Source of the DNA: Acipenser ruthenus
Taxonomy: Eukaryota; Chordata; Actinopteri; Acipenseriformes; Acipenseridae
Direction: 5' to 3'
Length of the DNA stretch: 64,000 bases
Assembly: GCF_902713425.1 (NCBI RefSeq)
Contig: NC_081198.1
Location: 22,117,188-22,181,187, forward strand
Shown here: piece by piece, positions 28,401 to 37,550 of the stretch
Numbering within the stretch: position 1 is the first letter of the stretch
Layout of the letters: each line of letters begins with the position of its first letter
Program-made: the position numbers and the translations under genes
The notes under the pieces: generated by a model
What the model was told of the DNA's origin: nothing
The model's database searches: none
The model's input: the letters and a program-made list of their open reading frames with translations, nothing else

Positions 28401-28854
28401 TGACGGGTACGTTCCCCAGCAGGAGTGGACGCAGCTGTGGAAAAAATTGAACTCTTTCGTTTTGGTTAGTGGGTGCGTAGACATTGACCAGTCTGAGGGG
28501 AGTGTTGTTGTATGTCACATCCACGCTCAGAATTCTACCAGGTTCTACCTCCCTGCTGCTGCGGGAGGTAATAAATGGGTTTTTAAACAGGATACCTACT
28601 CCGTCGGCTCTGGCTATGTTGGAGCCCGACCAGAAGGAGTCCCCCAGGGTCCAACTCTCCTTCAGGTCCCTATAATCAGGGCTCGACGAAATACCACACT
28701 CCTGCAGAAAGATGAGATCTGCTTTCAAGTTAGCTAGATAGTTTAGTACATCAAATCTTTTTTGTGTCTCCCTGATGCTCCTGACATTAACAGACACACA
28801 TATCAGGGCCATCAGGGTAGCTAACAAGAAAAGGAGTCGCTGCGTCCACCCCAT
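25411..28854 (-). CDS. LINE A4 ORF2: endonuclease and reverse transcriptase
   Basis: Full-length 1147 residues. All recognisable endonuclease residues (E52, D156, N158, D212, SDH 233-235), the polymerase motifs including YMDD and the C-terminal CX4CX7HX4C are present. Differences from A2 include N84D, C106G (the family residue) and R387L. By motif inspection this is one of the best-preserved family A ORF2 copies in the window. Confidence 0.95.
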   Translation of the reverse strand: MGWTQRLLFLLATLMALICVSVNVRSIRETQKRFDVLNYLANLKADLIFLQECGISSSPDYRDLKESWTLGDSFWSGSNIARADGVGILFKNPFITSRSSREVEPGRILSVDVTYNNTPLRLVNVYAPTNQNERVQFFPQLRPLLLGNVPVIVSGDFNCALRDVDRSRPRNDRSSRVLSSVISDFSLCDAGKDLVPPFTWVSSSGTSFSRIDLVLHTSSLTKTAVDTQAVFFSDHRLLQVTLQVPQTSQMGSGVWKLNTSLLDDPSIAAAYKSRLVEWTTLRDLFNSPIEWWEMVKIRTKGYFIAAGKRKAKERRAKYKHLNAALQHLSLLQLRGFPVSDEIAQTKLDLSVLCREEQRKVMHNAKVQKMEEDEKCTRFFFQKTREKLHLMSSMLDSRGRIVEDSEGVKKVVENFYRDLYNIKATDDTLIEWFLSQLEPDSVRDDEEEEKDPELTLEELTQAVKTMNTGKTPGPDGIPGEYYHLFWDMLKVHLAEVYRAVYREKRLGPSMRESVITLLHKKGEVKDLRNWRPISLLCVDYKILAKALMLRLQVHLPLVIGPDQACGVPGRSITDILMLTRDILAYSRERNHPLCLFNLDQEKAFDRVSHEYMYKVMDQMKFAPGLREWVKTIYTNISTRVLVNRHLTGKISIQSGVRQGCPLSPLLYVVCIEPLLQAIRRDTNITGFQLPGSNGVQVKTTAYMDDVSLICTNTSSVSRISNILEKYCTATGAVINKSKSEVYVSKNWQVDRELSDMYPVKKDKIKILGLIFENNSSGAQSWTAAINQVRKKIGGWSTRSLTMTGRVLITKSILFPILSYVGKIFPPDRTTKKVVDRIIHRFIWGSKMERVKRATLSKADKKGGKGVPDVVQLTRVQGLTQTIKNIQALDRKVCYMNRFYFATCLRALGLCTIDNTVPYSWDPPLYYRTLRDTIYKLGLDKAKLASWEYKAVTKYLAGSQEIEKVATFSLTQSQKIWENVSHSCLSNVQKDIAWNTVHSALPTRAFMFRRGLAQVETCPYAKCRKRETPAHIFWECDVAGSVWLSVSVFLNRFADTAKMTAETVLYGPAGGITTSTAKCVWRVINVVKQILWEGRNVCVYHKQELDTITTTRRAQTLIKDFVILDIRTLGKDKACAEWRIAGLQDVKME

Positions 28855-28859
28855 AGCGA

Positions 28860-29915
28860 CTATGATTGGGAGGTCGGGACACTCTTCCTACTCTTAGCTC
28901 TACGCTTGCTTCGAGGGGGCTTGGGCTTATTTGCAACTCCCATCACCCCTGAGAAGGTACTCACTGCTGCCTCGTCCAAGAAGGCACCGTCTTTATATGC
29001 ACAGTACGTGGAGTTGTTGGGGCTATTCAACTCCCCACAAGGTAAGTCTGGTGGAACTTGCTCAGGGCCCCTCGGAACGTGTGGGTCAGCTTTGTCCTGG
29101 GGGGGGGTTATGACAGACAGCATTCTTTGGCTGTTACCGTCTGTTGAATTGGAGCTGTTAGCAGACTTCTGGCTTACCGCGTCCAGGGGTATTCCCATGT
29201 CCTCCAGTGCTGTATCTAGGAGGACCTCTAGGGGGCCCCTGGTTTTGCCCATACAAGGGAGGGGGTCAAGGATGCTTTGAAGGGAGGCCCTTCGCTTGAA
29301 GAGGGTCATTGCTACAGAGGTACTGCTGGTCAGGGAAGGTGTTGACCCCGACCTCTCCCTCGGTGCATTAGTGAACACCTCTTCTGCGAGGTGTGCTAGG
29401 GTTTGTGCCAACGACTGGGAAGGCTGGCTGGGGATGCCCTGGCTGGCTGCTACCTGCCCACTAGGCGGCAGTGTAGCCGTCCCACTCGCCTCCGTCTCTG
29501 CCTGCGAGGGCAAGACTGGGGACTTTGTGTGGACATTAGCTGGTTTTGGATCTATGGGGGCCACCTGCAACTTGCTGTCTTTGATCTTGATCTTCTTTCT
29601 TTTCCCCCCCTCGTCTCTACCCTTTCTTTTCCCCACCCTCTGCTGGTTCTTCACTCCCTTCCCCTCCTTCTCACTCTCACTTTCACTGTCGCTTTTGCTT
29701 TCCTCCCCCACGGACTCAATCCTTATGGCGTCATAACGAGAGCCGAGGGGGAGTGCTGGCGCTGAGAGGGCCCTACTCAGGGGGGGGCCGCTGCTGGGTC
29801 CGGGCTCCCTCCCTGACTCGTGTTCTGCATCAGAGGAGCTACTGGAGGAGCTAGTGGAGTGGCTGTTGTACTCTCTCTCTGGGCTGGGGGAAGGGGTCCT
29901 CGTAAAACGGGACAT
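28860..29915 (-). CDS. LINE A4 ORF1b
   Basis: Open 351-residue Ser-rich and basic frame, 5 nt upstream of ORF2. It has KKIKIKD instead of KKIRIKD and KPKPPRS instead of KPKLPRS; the second change is shared with A5. Confidence 0.75.
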   Translation of the reverse strand: MSRFTRTPSPSPEREYNSHSTSSSSSSSDAEHESGREPGPSSGPPLSRALSAPALPLGSRYDAIRIESVGEESKSDSESESEKEGKGVKNQQRVGKRKGRDEGGKRKKIKIKDSKLQVAPIDPKPANVHTKSPVLPSQAETEASGTATLPPSGQVAASQGIPSQPSQSLAQTLAHLAEEVFTNAPRERSGSTPSLTSSTSVAMTLFKRRASLQSILDPLPCMGKTRGPLEVLLDTALEDMGIPLDAVSQKSANSSNSTDGNSQRMLSVITPPQDKADPHVPRGPEQVPPDLPCGELNSPNNSTYCAYKDGAFLDEAAVSTFSGVMGVANKPKPPRSKRRAKSRKSVPTSQS

Positions 29916-30805
29916 GTCTCGGGGGCGGGGGGGTGAGGGGGTGCTGGTGATGATGGTGGTGCTGGAGTCTGGGTCTTGGATACTGTTGGTGGTGATGTGG
30001 ACTGATCTTTGTTACTTGCTCCCTCTTCCTGCTCAGGCCTAGGCTTGTTCATGTTTGCCTTGCTGGCTCTGGCCATGTTGGCATAGGAAGAGGGGCAGTC
30101 CTTAAACAGGTGCCCCTTCTTTCCACACAAATTGCACTGCCTCTCTTCTCTGCAGTGGCTGGTCTCGTGGGGGGCGCCGCAGTTCCTGCACTTGACTACA
30201 GTACACGCGGCCGTCAGGTGTCCTAATTCCCCACATTTCCTGCAGAGTTTTGGCATCCCATTATAGAATACCAGCCCTCTGTTGGGCCCTAACACTATGG
30301 AGTTTGGAATGTGGCGGACGCCTCCAATGCCCGATGGATCAACATTAAGGCGTACCAGCCACTTTCTGGCTCCTGTCCAAACCCCATCTTCATCTGTAAT
30401 TTTCCTCCCTTCTGATGACACCCTCCCATAGCGGTTAAGCCATGTTGTAATATCATAGTCGCTAACAGCCTCATTGAAAAATTGGACAGTAACAACTTTC
30501 ATTTCTCTGTCTGTCAGTGCATCCACACAAAATTCTTTGTATGGAGCGAGATATTTATTCTCCCCCCAAAAGGACCACATTTCTTGTAACTTTTGGGGGT
30601 TCCTAAAACTGACCTCAAACACTTCCTTAAGCCCTGGCAATTTCACCAAACAATTCAAGTCAGAAGGGGAAAAACCCATACCCCTCTGAAGAATGGTCCG
30701 GCTGAACTCCAGTCTCGTCAGTCCTGGTTCCGTTTCATCTTGCTTGTTTCTTGTGAAACGCACCGCATTGTGCCTCCTGGTTTCCTGGGTTGGCCGGAAC
30801 GCCAT
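29777..30805 (-). CDS. LINE A4 ORF1a: CCHC-knuckle RNA-binding protein
   Basis: 342 residues with three intact knuckles. The first knuckle reads GHLTAAC instead of GHLAAAC, shared with A5; the zinc ligands are unaffected. It overlaps ORF1b in the -1 frame as in A2. Confidence 0.9.
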   Translation of the reverse strand: MAFRPTQETRRHNAVRFTRNKQDETEPGLTRLEFSRTILQRGMGFSPSDLNCLVKLPGLKEVFEVSFRNPQKLQEMWSFWGENKYLAPYKEFCVDALTDREMKVVTVQFFNEAVSDYDITTWLNRYGRVSSEGRKITDEDGVWTGARKWLVRLNVDPSGIGGVRHIPNSIVLGPNRGLVFYNGMPKLCRKCGELGHLTAACTVVKCRNCGAPHETSHCREERQCNLCGKKGHLFKDCPSSYANMARASKANMNKPRPEQEEGASNKDQSTSPPTVSKTQTPAPPSSPAPPHPPAPETCPVLRGPLPPAQRESTTATPLAPPVAPLMQNTSQGGSPDPAAAPP

Positions 30806-31504
30806 CCTTCAGCTGGCTCCTCCGATTGGGGTGGGAGAAGCCTCTGGACGTCCGGGTTGTCTCTCTCTACGGAAAAGAGACAACGTAAGCAGCAAATCTG
30901 GGCAGTTGAAGGAACTATTACTTTAGTCCCTGAGGAGATGGTCGCCTCGCAAGAGGGACCCCCTCCCCAGGTGAACGGTGTCCTTCCCTGGCGGAGTAGG
31001 GGGCGCTGCTTGGCACCGAGACCACGTAGGAAGAATCGTGGCTGTGACGCCTCCTCGGGGTCCGGGGCCGCCCTCTGCTCCTCCCAGATGGCGCCCTCTG
31101 CTGGGCGCCTGCTGCTCTCTCGGTCTGGATCTCGATTACAATCAAGGGCTGGGGATGAGGTCGTCTAGGTCATCAAAGGGTCCTCAAAGGTCGTCTGGAT
31201 GGTAGGTCCTCCTTCTCTCTAACTCCAGGAACGTCTGGAAAAGCCGGAACCGCCTGAAAAAGAAAAAAACGGGAACCGCCTGAAAAAGAAAAAACTGCTC
31301 TCAACAGTCAACAAAATCTTGAAAGACCCTCGGCCTGGATTGGGCAAGCCAAAACCAGACTGAGCATTAGTCTTCCAAAAAGTTGCCGAGCTGAAGAAAG
31401 CCAGTCAAAAATAAAAAAAATTCTGTTCCTCCTCACCCGAACAAACCTCTCACAGACCCTCGGAGGGAGCAGGCAATGCCACTACCCTCTAAGCCTTAGT
31501 CTTA
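30806..31504 (-). other. Family A 5' UTR (A4)
   Basis: Same structure as in A2, including both diverged 80-bp repeats. No gene seen. Confidence 0.7.
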
Positions 31505-31540
31505 GAAAGATTTATTCGAACTGAAGAGAAGCCAGAGTAT
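31505..31540 (-). other. U5 snRNA-like 5' terminus of A4
   Basis: Same 36-nt U5-like start as in A2 and A3. Confidence 0.8.
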
Positions 31541-31860
31541 ATGGCTGGCTAAGAAGGACCTGGCATAGGGACATGTTCCACCACACTTGTCTGGTTAGCT
31601 GCATGCTCCCAGGAAACAACCTGCTGCTGTCTACATCATCACCACATGTGAATAAAAGAAAGAAAGACAGCAAGAAAGAAAGAGAGAAAGAAAGAGAGAA
31701 AGAGAGAAAGAAAGAGAGAAAGAAAGAAAGAGAGAAAGAAAAAAAAAAGAAGTAAAACGGCGGGAAAACTTGCATCAACACTGGCACTCTCCCTCCAGCA
31801 GGGGTAGACAAAATGCTCACAGGAGAGATCCAGATCTGACTTTGACCAACGTTAGAGAAA

Positions 31861-32049
31861 GGTGTGCACCGTTCCCGGAGGTACTGCAATACCGGGCCGA
31901 TGCGTGGAGTGGACGGAGCAAGCCCCTGTTCCATCTCCCGATTCCAAAAATCAATTTAATATATGGTCCCCTGATAGGGGACGTATCAGATATTAAACTG
32001 ATAAGAACAGATACTACACTTGATCTTAGCCAAAAGGCCGAGAAGCGAT
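31861..32049 (-). ncRNA. RNU2: U2 snRNA
   Basis: Full-length consensus copy with intact promoter elements and 3' box. Confidence 0.97.
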
Positions 32050-32649
32050 GGCGACTTGGCCCTTGCCCGGGGCCCCCCAGCCCGGACGGCACAGGGGGAT
32101 TCAAAGGTGGGTGCAAAATTTCAAGCACAAGCAGACCCCAAAAAAACGGGCTGCTGCTTCCAGAGGGGAAATGTGCAATTTAAGCAGGAGAAAACAAAAC
32201 AAAGCAAAAACACACACATAACACCAAAAACAAAACATAAACTGGCGGAGTGCGTCTTACAAATAGTCATGCCAAGCTGCTATGCTGTGCAAGGTGCCTT
32301 GGGTAACTACAACTGTGCCTCGCTGGCTGGCTGGCTTGCTAAGAAGGTCCTGGCATAGGGACATGTTCCACCACACTTGTCTGGTTAGCTGCATGCTCCC
32401 AGGAAACAACCTGCTGCTGTCTACATCATCACCACATGTGAATAAAAGAAAGAAAGACAGCAAGAAAGAAAGAGAGAAAGAAAGAGAGAAAGAGAGAAAG
32501 AAAGAGAGAAAGAAAGAAAGAGAGAAAGAAAAAAAAAGAAGTAAAACGGCGGGAAAACTTGCATCAACACTGGCACTCTCCCTCCAGCAGGGGTAGACAA
32601 AATGCTCACAGGAGAGATCCAGATCTGACTTTGACCAACGTTAGAGAAA

Positions 32650-32801
32650 GGTGTGCACCGTTCCCGGAGGTACTGCAATACCGGGTCGATGCGTGGAGTG
32701 GACGGAGCAAGCCCCTGTTCCATCTCCCGATTCCAAAAATCAATTTAATATATGGTCCCCTGATAGGGGACGTATCAGATATTAAACTGATAAGAACAGA
32801 T
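32650..32801 (-). pseudogene. RNU2: U2 3' part (about nt 38-189) at the element B 3' junction
   Basis: U2 is interrupted at nt 38/39 by the A-tail of element B; the exact base is ambiguous because nt 38 is an A. It carries G153A (plus strand gggtcga), shared with the full copy at 34994-35182. Confidence 0.93.
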
Positions 32802-32813
32802 TTTTTTTTTTTT

Positions 32814-33221
32814 ATTAAATCTTATCAAACAAAAACAATATTTCAATACAAAAATCAACACAAAATTATTACACTTAAAGAAAGACAACACAAAAACGTA
32901 TACATTTTTCTTCTACATCAAAAACCACATTTACAATTAACATATATGCATATTATTCAACACAAAAATCAACAAATTCAAAAACAGTCATCATTTCAAC
33001 CATTCACCAAAATCAAAATTATTCACACTCACATCCTCACTCACACTTTTATCCATTTTCCTTTCTTTTCCTTTTTCACAGTGTTTTCAAAACCACATTT
33101 ACAAAACAAATTTCCATATATGCAAATCATTTCCTCTAACTTTTAAGTCATTTACTTTTTCCACAAAAAAACAAAAAAACTATTACATAAAATAATAAGC
33201 AAAAAGAAAACCAGACATTTA
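32814..33221 (-). other. Element B 3' UTR
   Basis: AT-rich, with few G on the plus strand. It contains an imperfect direct duplication (aaaaccacatttacaa ... atatgca) at about 32928-32955 and 33090-33127. No coding frame with reverse transcriptase or endonuclease motifs is seen. Confidence 0.6.
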
Positions 33222-34310
33222 TCACTTTTTATCCGTCTTTTTCCCACTAGTCTCTTTTCGCTTTTCAGCCTCTTCCATTCGATCAGCCCAGTCTTTCTTT
33301 TGTTCCTTCCCAGACTCTATAACAGGCTCCCTCACTCCCGCTTCTTCTGCTGTCCTTTTCTCCGCAGGCTGTCTCTGCTGCTTCCCCTTCACAGACTCGC
33401 TCACCTTCCCGGATTCAGCCGATGGCACTGTAACTAGTTTCTCCGCAGTCATCTTCTTTCCACCTTTATCCTCTGCACCTTTCTTTCCAGACACCTCCAT
33501 ACTTTCCGCTCCGTCCACTCCATCACTGCTGTCCTCCTCATCACCACTGTCCTCCTCACCGCTCCCCGCACCAGCAGCCCCAGCATAGCTTTTGGCCCTG
33601 TGTGGACACTTATAAAACAAATGATTAACACTCCCACACAAATTACACTTTCTCTTTTCTTTGCAGTCTTTCGTGTTATGCCCCTTTTTATTACAGTTCC
33701 TGCAGAACAAGTCCTTACACTCTTCAGCCTTGTGTCCCATTTCATTACATTTCCTGCAGACTTCAGGCTGTCCAAAATAAAACAAAAATCCTCTATTCGA
33801 TCCAATCGAAAAGGAGGAAGGCGGATGCCTCACCCCCTCATACCCCTTTTCACTAGGGCGGAACCTCGTCCACACCCTCCAAGTGCCATTCCACATCTCG
33901 AACTCATCCAAACATTTCTCTGGCGGCCTAACCACATTAACATATTGTCCCAAAAAAGTAGACACATCCTCCACAGGCACAAACGGGTTGTACATATGCA
34001 CATTCACCACTCTTACTTCTTGTCTAAAAAGCGCTTCCAAAACAAAAAAACACAAAGGCCTCTTCTCTTCATTGTTCTTCATGCATTTCCAAACACATCT
34101 ACAATACTCTTCTGATTTAAAAGTCAAATCAAAAATTCCTCTTGCCTGGAAATCCTGGAGACAGAACACTTCATCGAAATCCACCTTCATCCTGTTCAGC
34201 ACTTGGTTAACAAAATCGTTCCTCGTCATTGCAGGGGTTCCTTCTTTCTTCAATAAACGAATCGTGTTCCTCAGACGAGGTCCTGGGGGCTTTACTGCAG
34301 TCTCCGCCAT
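33222..34310 (-). CDS. LINE B ORF1: CCHC-knuckle RNA-binding protein
   Basis: 362 residues, uninterrupted. The N-terminal part (about 28-180) is RRM-like and shares blocks with element C ORF1, such as VHMYNP, the SIG-NRG-LFY stretch and the approach to the first knuckle. Three canonical CCHC knuckles lie at about 185-198, 203-216 and 222-235. A 125-residue tail rich in Glu, Ser and Lys follows. The ATG (MAETAV) is the first in frame, 54 nt from the element start. An open ORF1 in an element without ORF2 suggests recent origin or maintained use. It is only distantly similar to family A ORF1a. Confidence 0.9.
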   Translation of the reverse strand: MAETAVKPPGPRLRNTIRLLKKEGTPAMTRNDFVNQVLNRMKVDFDEVFCLQDFQARGIFDLTFKSEEYCRCVWKCMKNNEEKRPLCFFVLEALFRQEVRVVNVHMYNPFVPVEDVSTFLGQYVNVVRPPEKCLDEFEMWNGTWRVWTRFRPSEKGYEGVRHPPSSFSIGSNRGFLFYFGQPEVCRKCNEMGHKAEECKDLFCRNCNKKGHNTKDCKEKRKCNLCGSVNHLFYKCPHRAKSYAGAAGAGSGEEDSGDEEDSSDGVDGAESMEVSGKKGAEDKGGKKMTAEKLVTVPSAESGKVSESVKGKQQRQPAEKRTAEEAGVREPVIESGKEQKKDWADRMEEAEKRKETSGKKTDKK

Positions 34311-34364
34311 GCCTTCGCCTTCTCTTCCCCTTGAAAATCAAAGCTGCGGGCAGGCCACATACAA

Positions 34365-34393
34365 TGATCTGAGCCAAGAGGCCGAGAAGCGAT
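34365..34393 (-). pseudogene. RNU2: U2 5' part (nt 1-29) at the element B 5' junction
   Basis: The minus strand matches U2 nt 1-29 with two changes (T16C and A22C); nt 1-15 are exact. Either U2 has drifted here or the element start itself imitates U2. The full U2 promoter is intact upstream, so element B could be transcribed from it. Confidence 0.75.
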
Positions 34394-34993
34394 GGCGACT
34401 TGGCCCTTGCCCGGGGCCCCCCAGCCCGGACGGCACAGGGGGATTCAAAGGTGGGTGCAAAATTTCAAGCACAAGCAGACCCCAAAAAAACGGGCTGCTG
34501 CTTCCAGAGGGGAAATGTGCAATTTAAGCAGGAGAAAACAAAACAAAGCAAAAACACACACATAACACCAAAAACAAAACATAAACTGGCGGAGTGCGTC
34601 TTACAAATAGTCATGCCAAGCTGCTATGCTGTGCAAGGTGCCTTGGGTAACTACAACTGTGCCTCGCTGGCTGGCTGGCTTGCTAAGAAGGTCCTGGCAT
34701 AGGGACATGTTCCACCACACTTGTCTGGTTAGCTGCATGCTCCCAGGAAACAACCTGCTGCTGTCTACATCATCACCACATGTGAATAAAAGAAAGAAAG
34801 ACAGCAAGAAAGAAAGAGAGAAAGAAAGAGAGAAAGAGAGAAAGAAAGAGAGAAAGAAAGAAAGAGAGAAAGAAAAAAAAAGAAGTAAAACGGCGGGAAA
34901 ACTTGCATCAACACTGGCACTCTCCCTCCAGCAGGGGTAGACAAAATGCTCACAGGAGAGATCCAGATCTGACTTTGACCAACGTTAGAGAAA

Positions 34994-35182
34994 GGTGTGC
35001 ACCGTTCCCGGAGGTACTGCAATACCGGGTCGATGCGTGGAGTGGACGGAGCAAGCCCCTGTTCCATCTCCCGATTCCAAAAATCAATTTAATATATGGT
35101 CCCCTGATAGGGGACGTATCAGATATTAAACTGATAAGAACAGATACTACACTTGATCTTAGCCAAAAGGCCGAGAAGCGAT
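34994..35182 (-). ncRNA. RNU2: U2 snRNA, G153A variant
   Basis: Full-length copy with one substitution (G153A), the same as in the truncated U2 at 32650-32801 on the other side of element B, so the two units are closely related. Confidence 0.96.
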
Positions 35183-35782
35183 GGCGACTTGGCCCTTGCC
35201 CGGGGCCCCCCAGCCCGGACGGCACAGGGGGATTCAAAGGTGGGTGCAAAATTTCAAGCACAAGCAGACCCCAAAAAAACGGGCTGCTGCTTCCAGAGGG
35301 GAAATGTGCAATTTAAGCAGGAGAAAACAAAACAAAGCAAAAACACACACATAACACCAAAAACAAAACATAAACTGGCGGAGTGCGTCTTACAAATAGT
35401 CATGCCAAGCTGCTATGCTGTGCAAGGTGCCTTGGGTAACTACAACTGTGCCTCGCTGGCTGGCTGGCTTGCTAAGAAGGTCCTGGCATAGGGACATGTT
35501 CCACCACACTTGTCTGGTTAGCTGCATGCTCCCAGGAAACAACCTGCTGCTGTCTACATCATCACCACATGTGAATAAAAGAAAGAAAGACAGCAAGAAA
35601 GAAAGAGAGAAAGAAAGAGAGAAAGAGAGAAAGAAAGAGAGAAAGAAAGAAAGAGAGAAAGAAAAAAAAAGAAGTAAAACGGCGGGAAAACTTGCATCAA
35701 CACTGGCACTCTCCCTCCAGCAGGGGTAGACAAAATGCACACAGGAGAGATCCAGATCTGACTTTGACCAACGTTAGAGAAA

Positions 35783-35971
35783 GGTGTGCACCGTTCCCGG
35801 AGGTACTGCAATACCAGGCCGATGCGTGGAGTGGACGGAGCAAGCCCCTGTTCCATCTCCCTATTCCAAAAATCAATTTAATATATGGTCCCCTGATAGG
35901 GGACGTATCAGATATTAAACTGATAAGAACAGATACTACACTTGATCTTAGCCAAAAGGCCGAGAAGCGAT
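35783..35971 (-). ncRNA. RNU2: U2 snRNA, two-base variant
   Basis: Full-length copy with C110A just past the Sm-type site and C156T; C156T is shared with the divergent copy at 2301-2489. The U2 5' half is unchanged. Confidence 0.95.
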
Positions 35972-36572
35972 GGCGACTTGGCCCTTGCCCGGGGCCCCCC
36001 AGCCCGGACGGCACAGGGGGATTCAAAGGTGGGTGCAAAATTTCAAGCACAAGCAGACCCCAAAAAAACGGGCTGCTGCTTCCAGAGGGGAAATGTGCAA
36101 TTTAAGCAGGAGAAAACAAAACAAAGCAAAAACACACACATAACACCAAAAACAAAACATAAACTGGCGGAGTGCGTCTTACAAATAGTCATGCCAAGCT
36201 GCTATGCTGTGCAAGGTGCCTTGGGTAACTACAACTGTGCCTCGCTGGCTGGCTGGCTTGCTAAGAAGGTCCTGGCATAGGGACATGTTCCACCACACTT
36301 GTCTGGTTAGCTGCATGCTCCCAGGAAACAACCTGCTGCTGTCTACATCATCACCACATGTGAATAAAAGAAAGAAAGACAGCAAGAAAGAAAGAGAGAA
36401 AGAAAGAGAGAAAGAGAGAAAGAAAGAGAGAAAGAAAGAAAGAGAGAAAGAAAAAAAAAAGAAGTAAAACGGCGGGAAAACTTGCATCAACACTGGCACT
36501 CTCCCTCCAGCAGGGGTAGACAAAATGCTCACAGGAGAGATCCAGATCTGACTTTGACCAACGTTAGAGAAA

Positions 36573-36761
36573 GGTGTGCACCGTTCCCGGAGGTACTGCA
36601 ATACCGGGCCGATGCGTGGAGTAGACGGAGCAAGCCCCTGTTCCATCTCCCGATTCCAAAAATCAATTTAATATATGGTCCCCTGATAGGGGACGTATCA
36701 GATATTAAACTGATAAGAACAGATACTACACTTGATCTTAGCCAAAAGGCCGAGAAGCGAT
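36573..36761 (-). ncRNA. RNU2: U2 snRNA, C139T variant
   Basis: Full-length copy with a single substitution (C139T); promoter GC segment reads cccgggtcccc instead of cccggggcccc. Confidence 0.96.
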
Positions 36762-37361
36762 GGCGACTTGGCCCTTGCCCGGGTCCCCCCAGCCCGGACG
36801 GCACAGGGGGATTCAAAGGTGGGTGCAAAATTCCAAGCACAAGCAGACCCCCAAAAAACGGGCTGCTGCTTCCAGAGGGGAAATGTGCAATTTAAGCAGG
36901 AGGAAACAAAACAAAGCAAAAACACACACATAACACCAAAAACAAAACATAAACTGGCGGAGTGCGTCTTACAAATAGTCATGCCAAGCTGCTATGCTGT
37001 GCAAGGTGCCTTGGGTAACTACAACTGTGCCTCGCTGGCTGGCTGGCTTGCTAAGAAGGTCCTGGCATAGGGACATGTTCCACCACACTTGTCTGGTTAG
37101 CTGCATGCTCCCAGGAAACAACCTGCTGCTGTCTACATCATCACCACATGTGAATAAAAGAAAGAAAGACAGCAAGAAAGAAAGAGAGAAAGAAAGAGAG
37201 AAAGAGAGAAAGAAAGAGAGAAAGAAAGAAAGAGAGAAAGAAAAAAAAAGAAGTAAAACGGCGGGAAAACTTGCATCAACACTGGCACTCTCCCTCCAGC
37301 AGGGGTAGACAAAATGCTCACAGGAGAGATCCAGATCTGACTTTGACCAACGTTAGAGAAA

Positions 37362-37550
37362 GGTGTGCACCGTTCCCGGAGGTACTGCAATACCGGGCCG
37401 ATGCGTGGAGTGGACGGAGCAAGCCCCTGTTCCATCTCCCGATTCCAAAAATCAATTTAATATATGGTCCCCTGATAGGGGACGTATCAGATATTAAACT
37501 GATAAGAACAGATACTACACTTGATCTTAGCCAAAAGGCCGAGAAGCGAT
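37362..37550 (-). ncRNA. RNU2: U2 snRNA
   Basis: Full-length consensus copy. Its spacer shares the aggaaacaaaac variant with the preceding unit. Confidence 0.97.

Larger units (their letters stand above)
24760..31542 (-). mobile_element. LINE A4 (Tx1-clade, Keno-like), complete
   Basis: Complete family A copy with the shared 5' spacer junction and the nt-54 3' junction. Its 3' half resembles A3; its ORF1 end and ORF2 start share variants with A5 and A6 (for example the Asp at ORF2 residue 84). That mosaic suggests exchange between copies. Confidence 0.95.
31543..32801 (-). repeat. U2 array block 4 between A4 and element B
   Basis: One full unit and one unit cut at U2 by element B. The spacer begins with the same ggctggctaagaaggacctgg junction variant as the other family A flanks. 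Confidence 0.95.
32802..34364 (-). mobile_element. LINE B: ORF1-only Tx1-clade element in U2
   Basis: This 1.56-kb element has a 54-bp 5' UTR, one ORF1, and a 420-bp AT-rich 3' region ending TTTAATAAAAAA at U2 nt 38/39. No ORF2 remnant is visible, while element C of the same lineage has 3.4 kb of ORF2. Its 3' end resembles that of C (both TTTAATAAAAAAA), so C-type machinery could have moved it. The upstream flank is a U2-like nt 1-29; U2 nt 30-37 are missing. It resembles mammalian HAL1 (half-LINE) elements in layout; mobilisation in trans is an inference. Confidence 0.88.

Noticed and set aside
33222-34310. Element B ORF1 as a host ZCCHC3-like gene
   Set aside because: The layout (RRM-like part plus three knuckles) is similar, but insertion inside U2, the A-tail and close similarity to element C ORF1 show it is a LINE ORF1.
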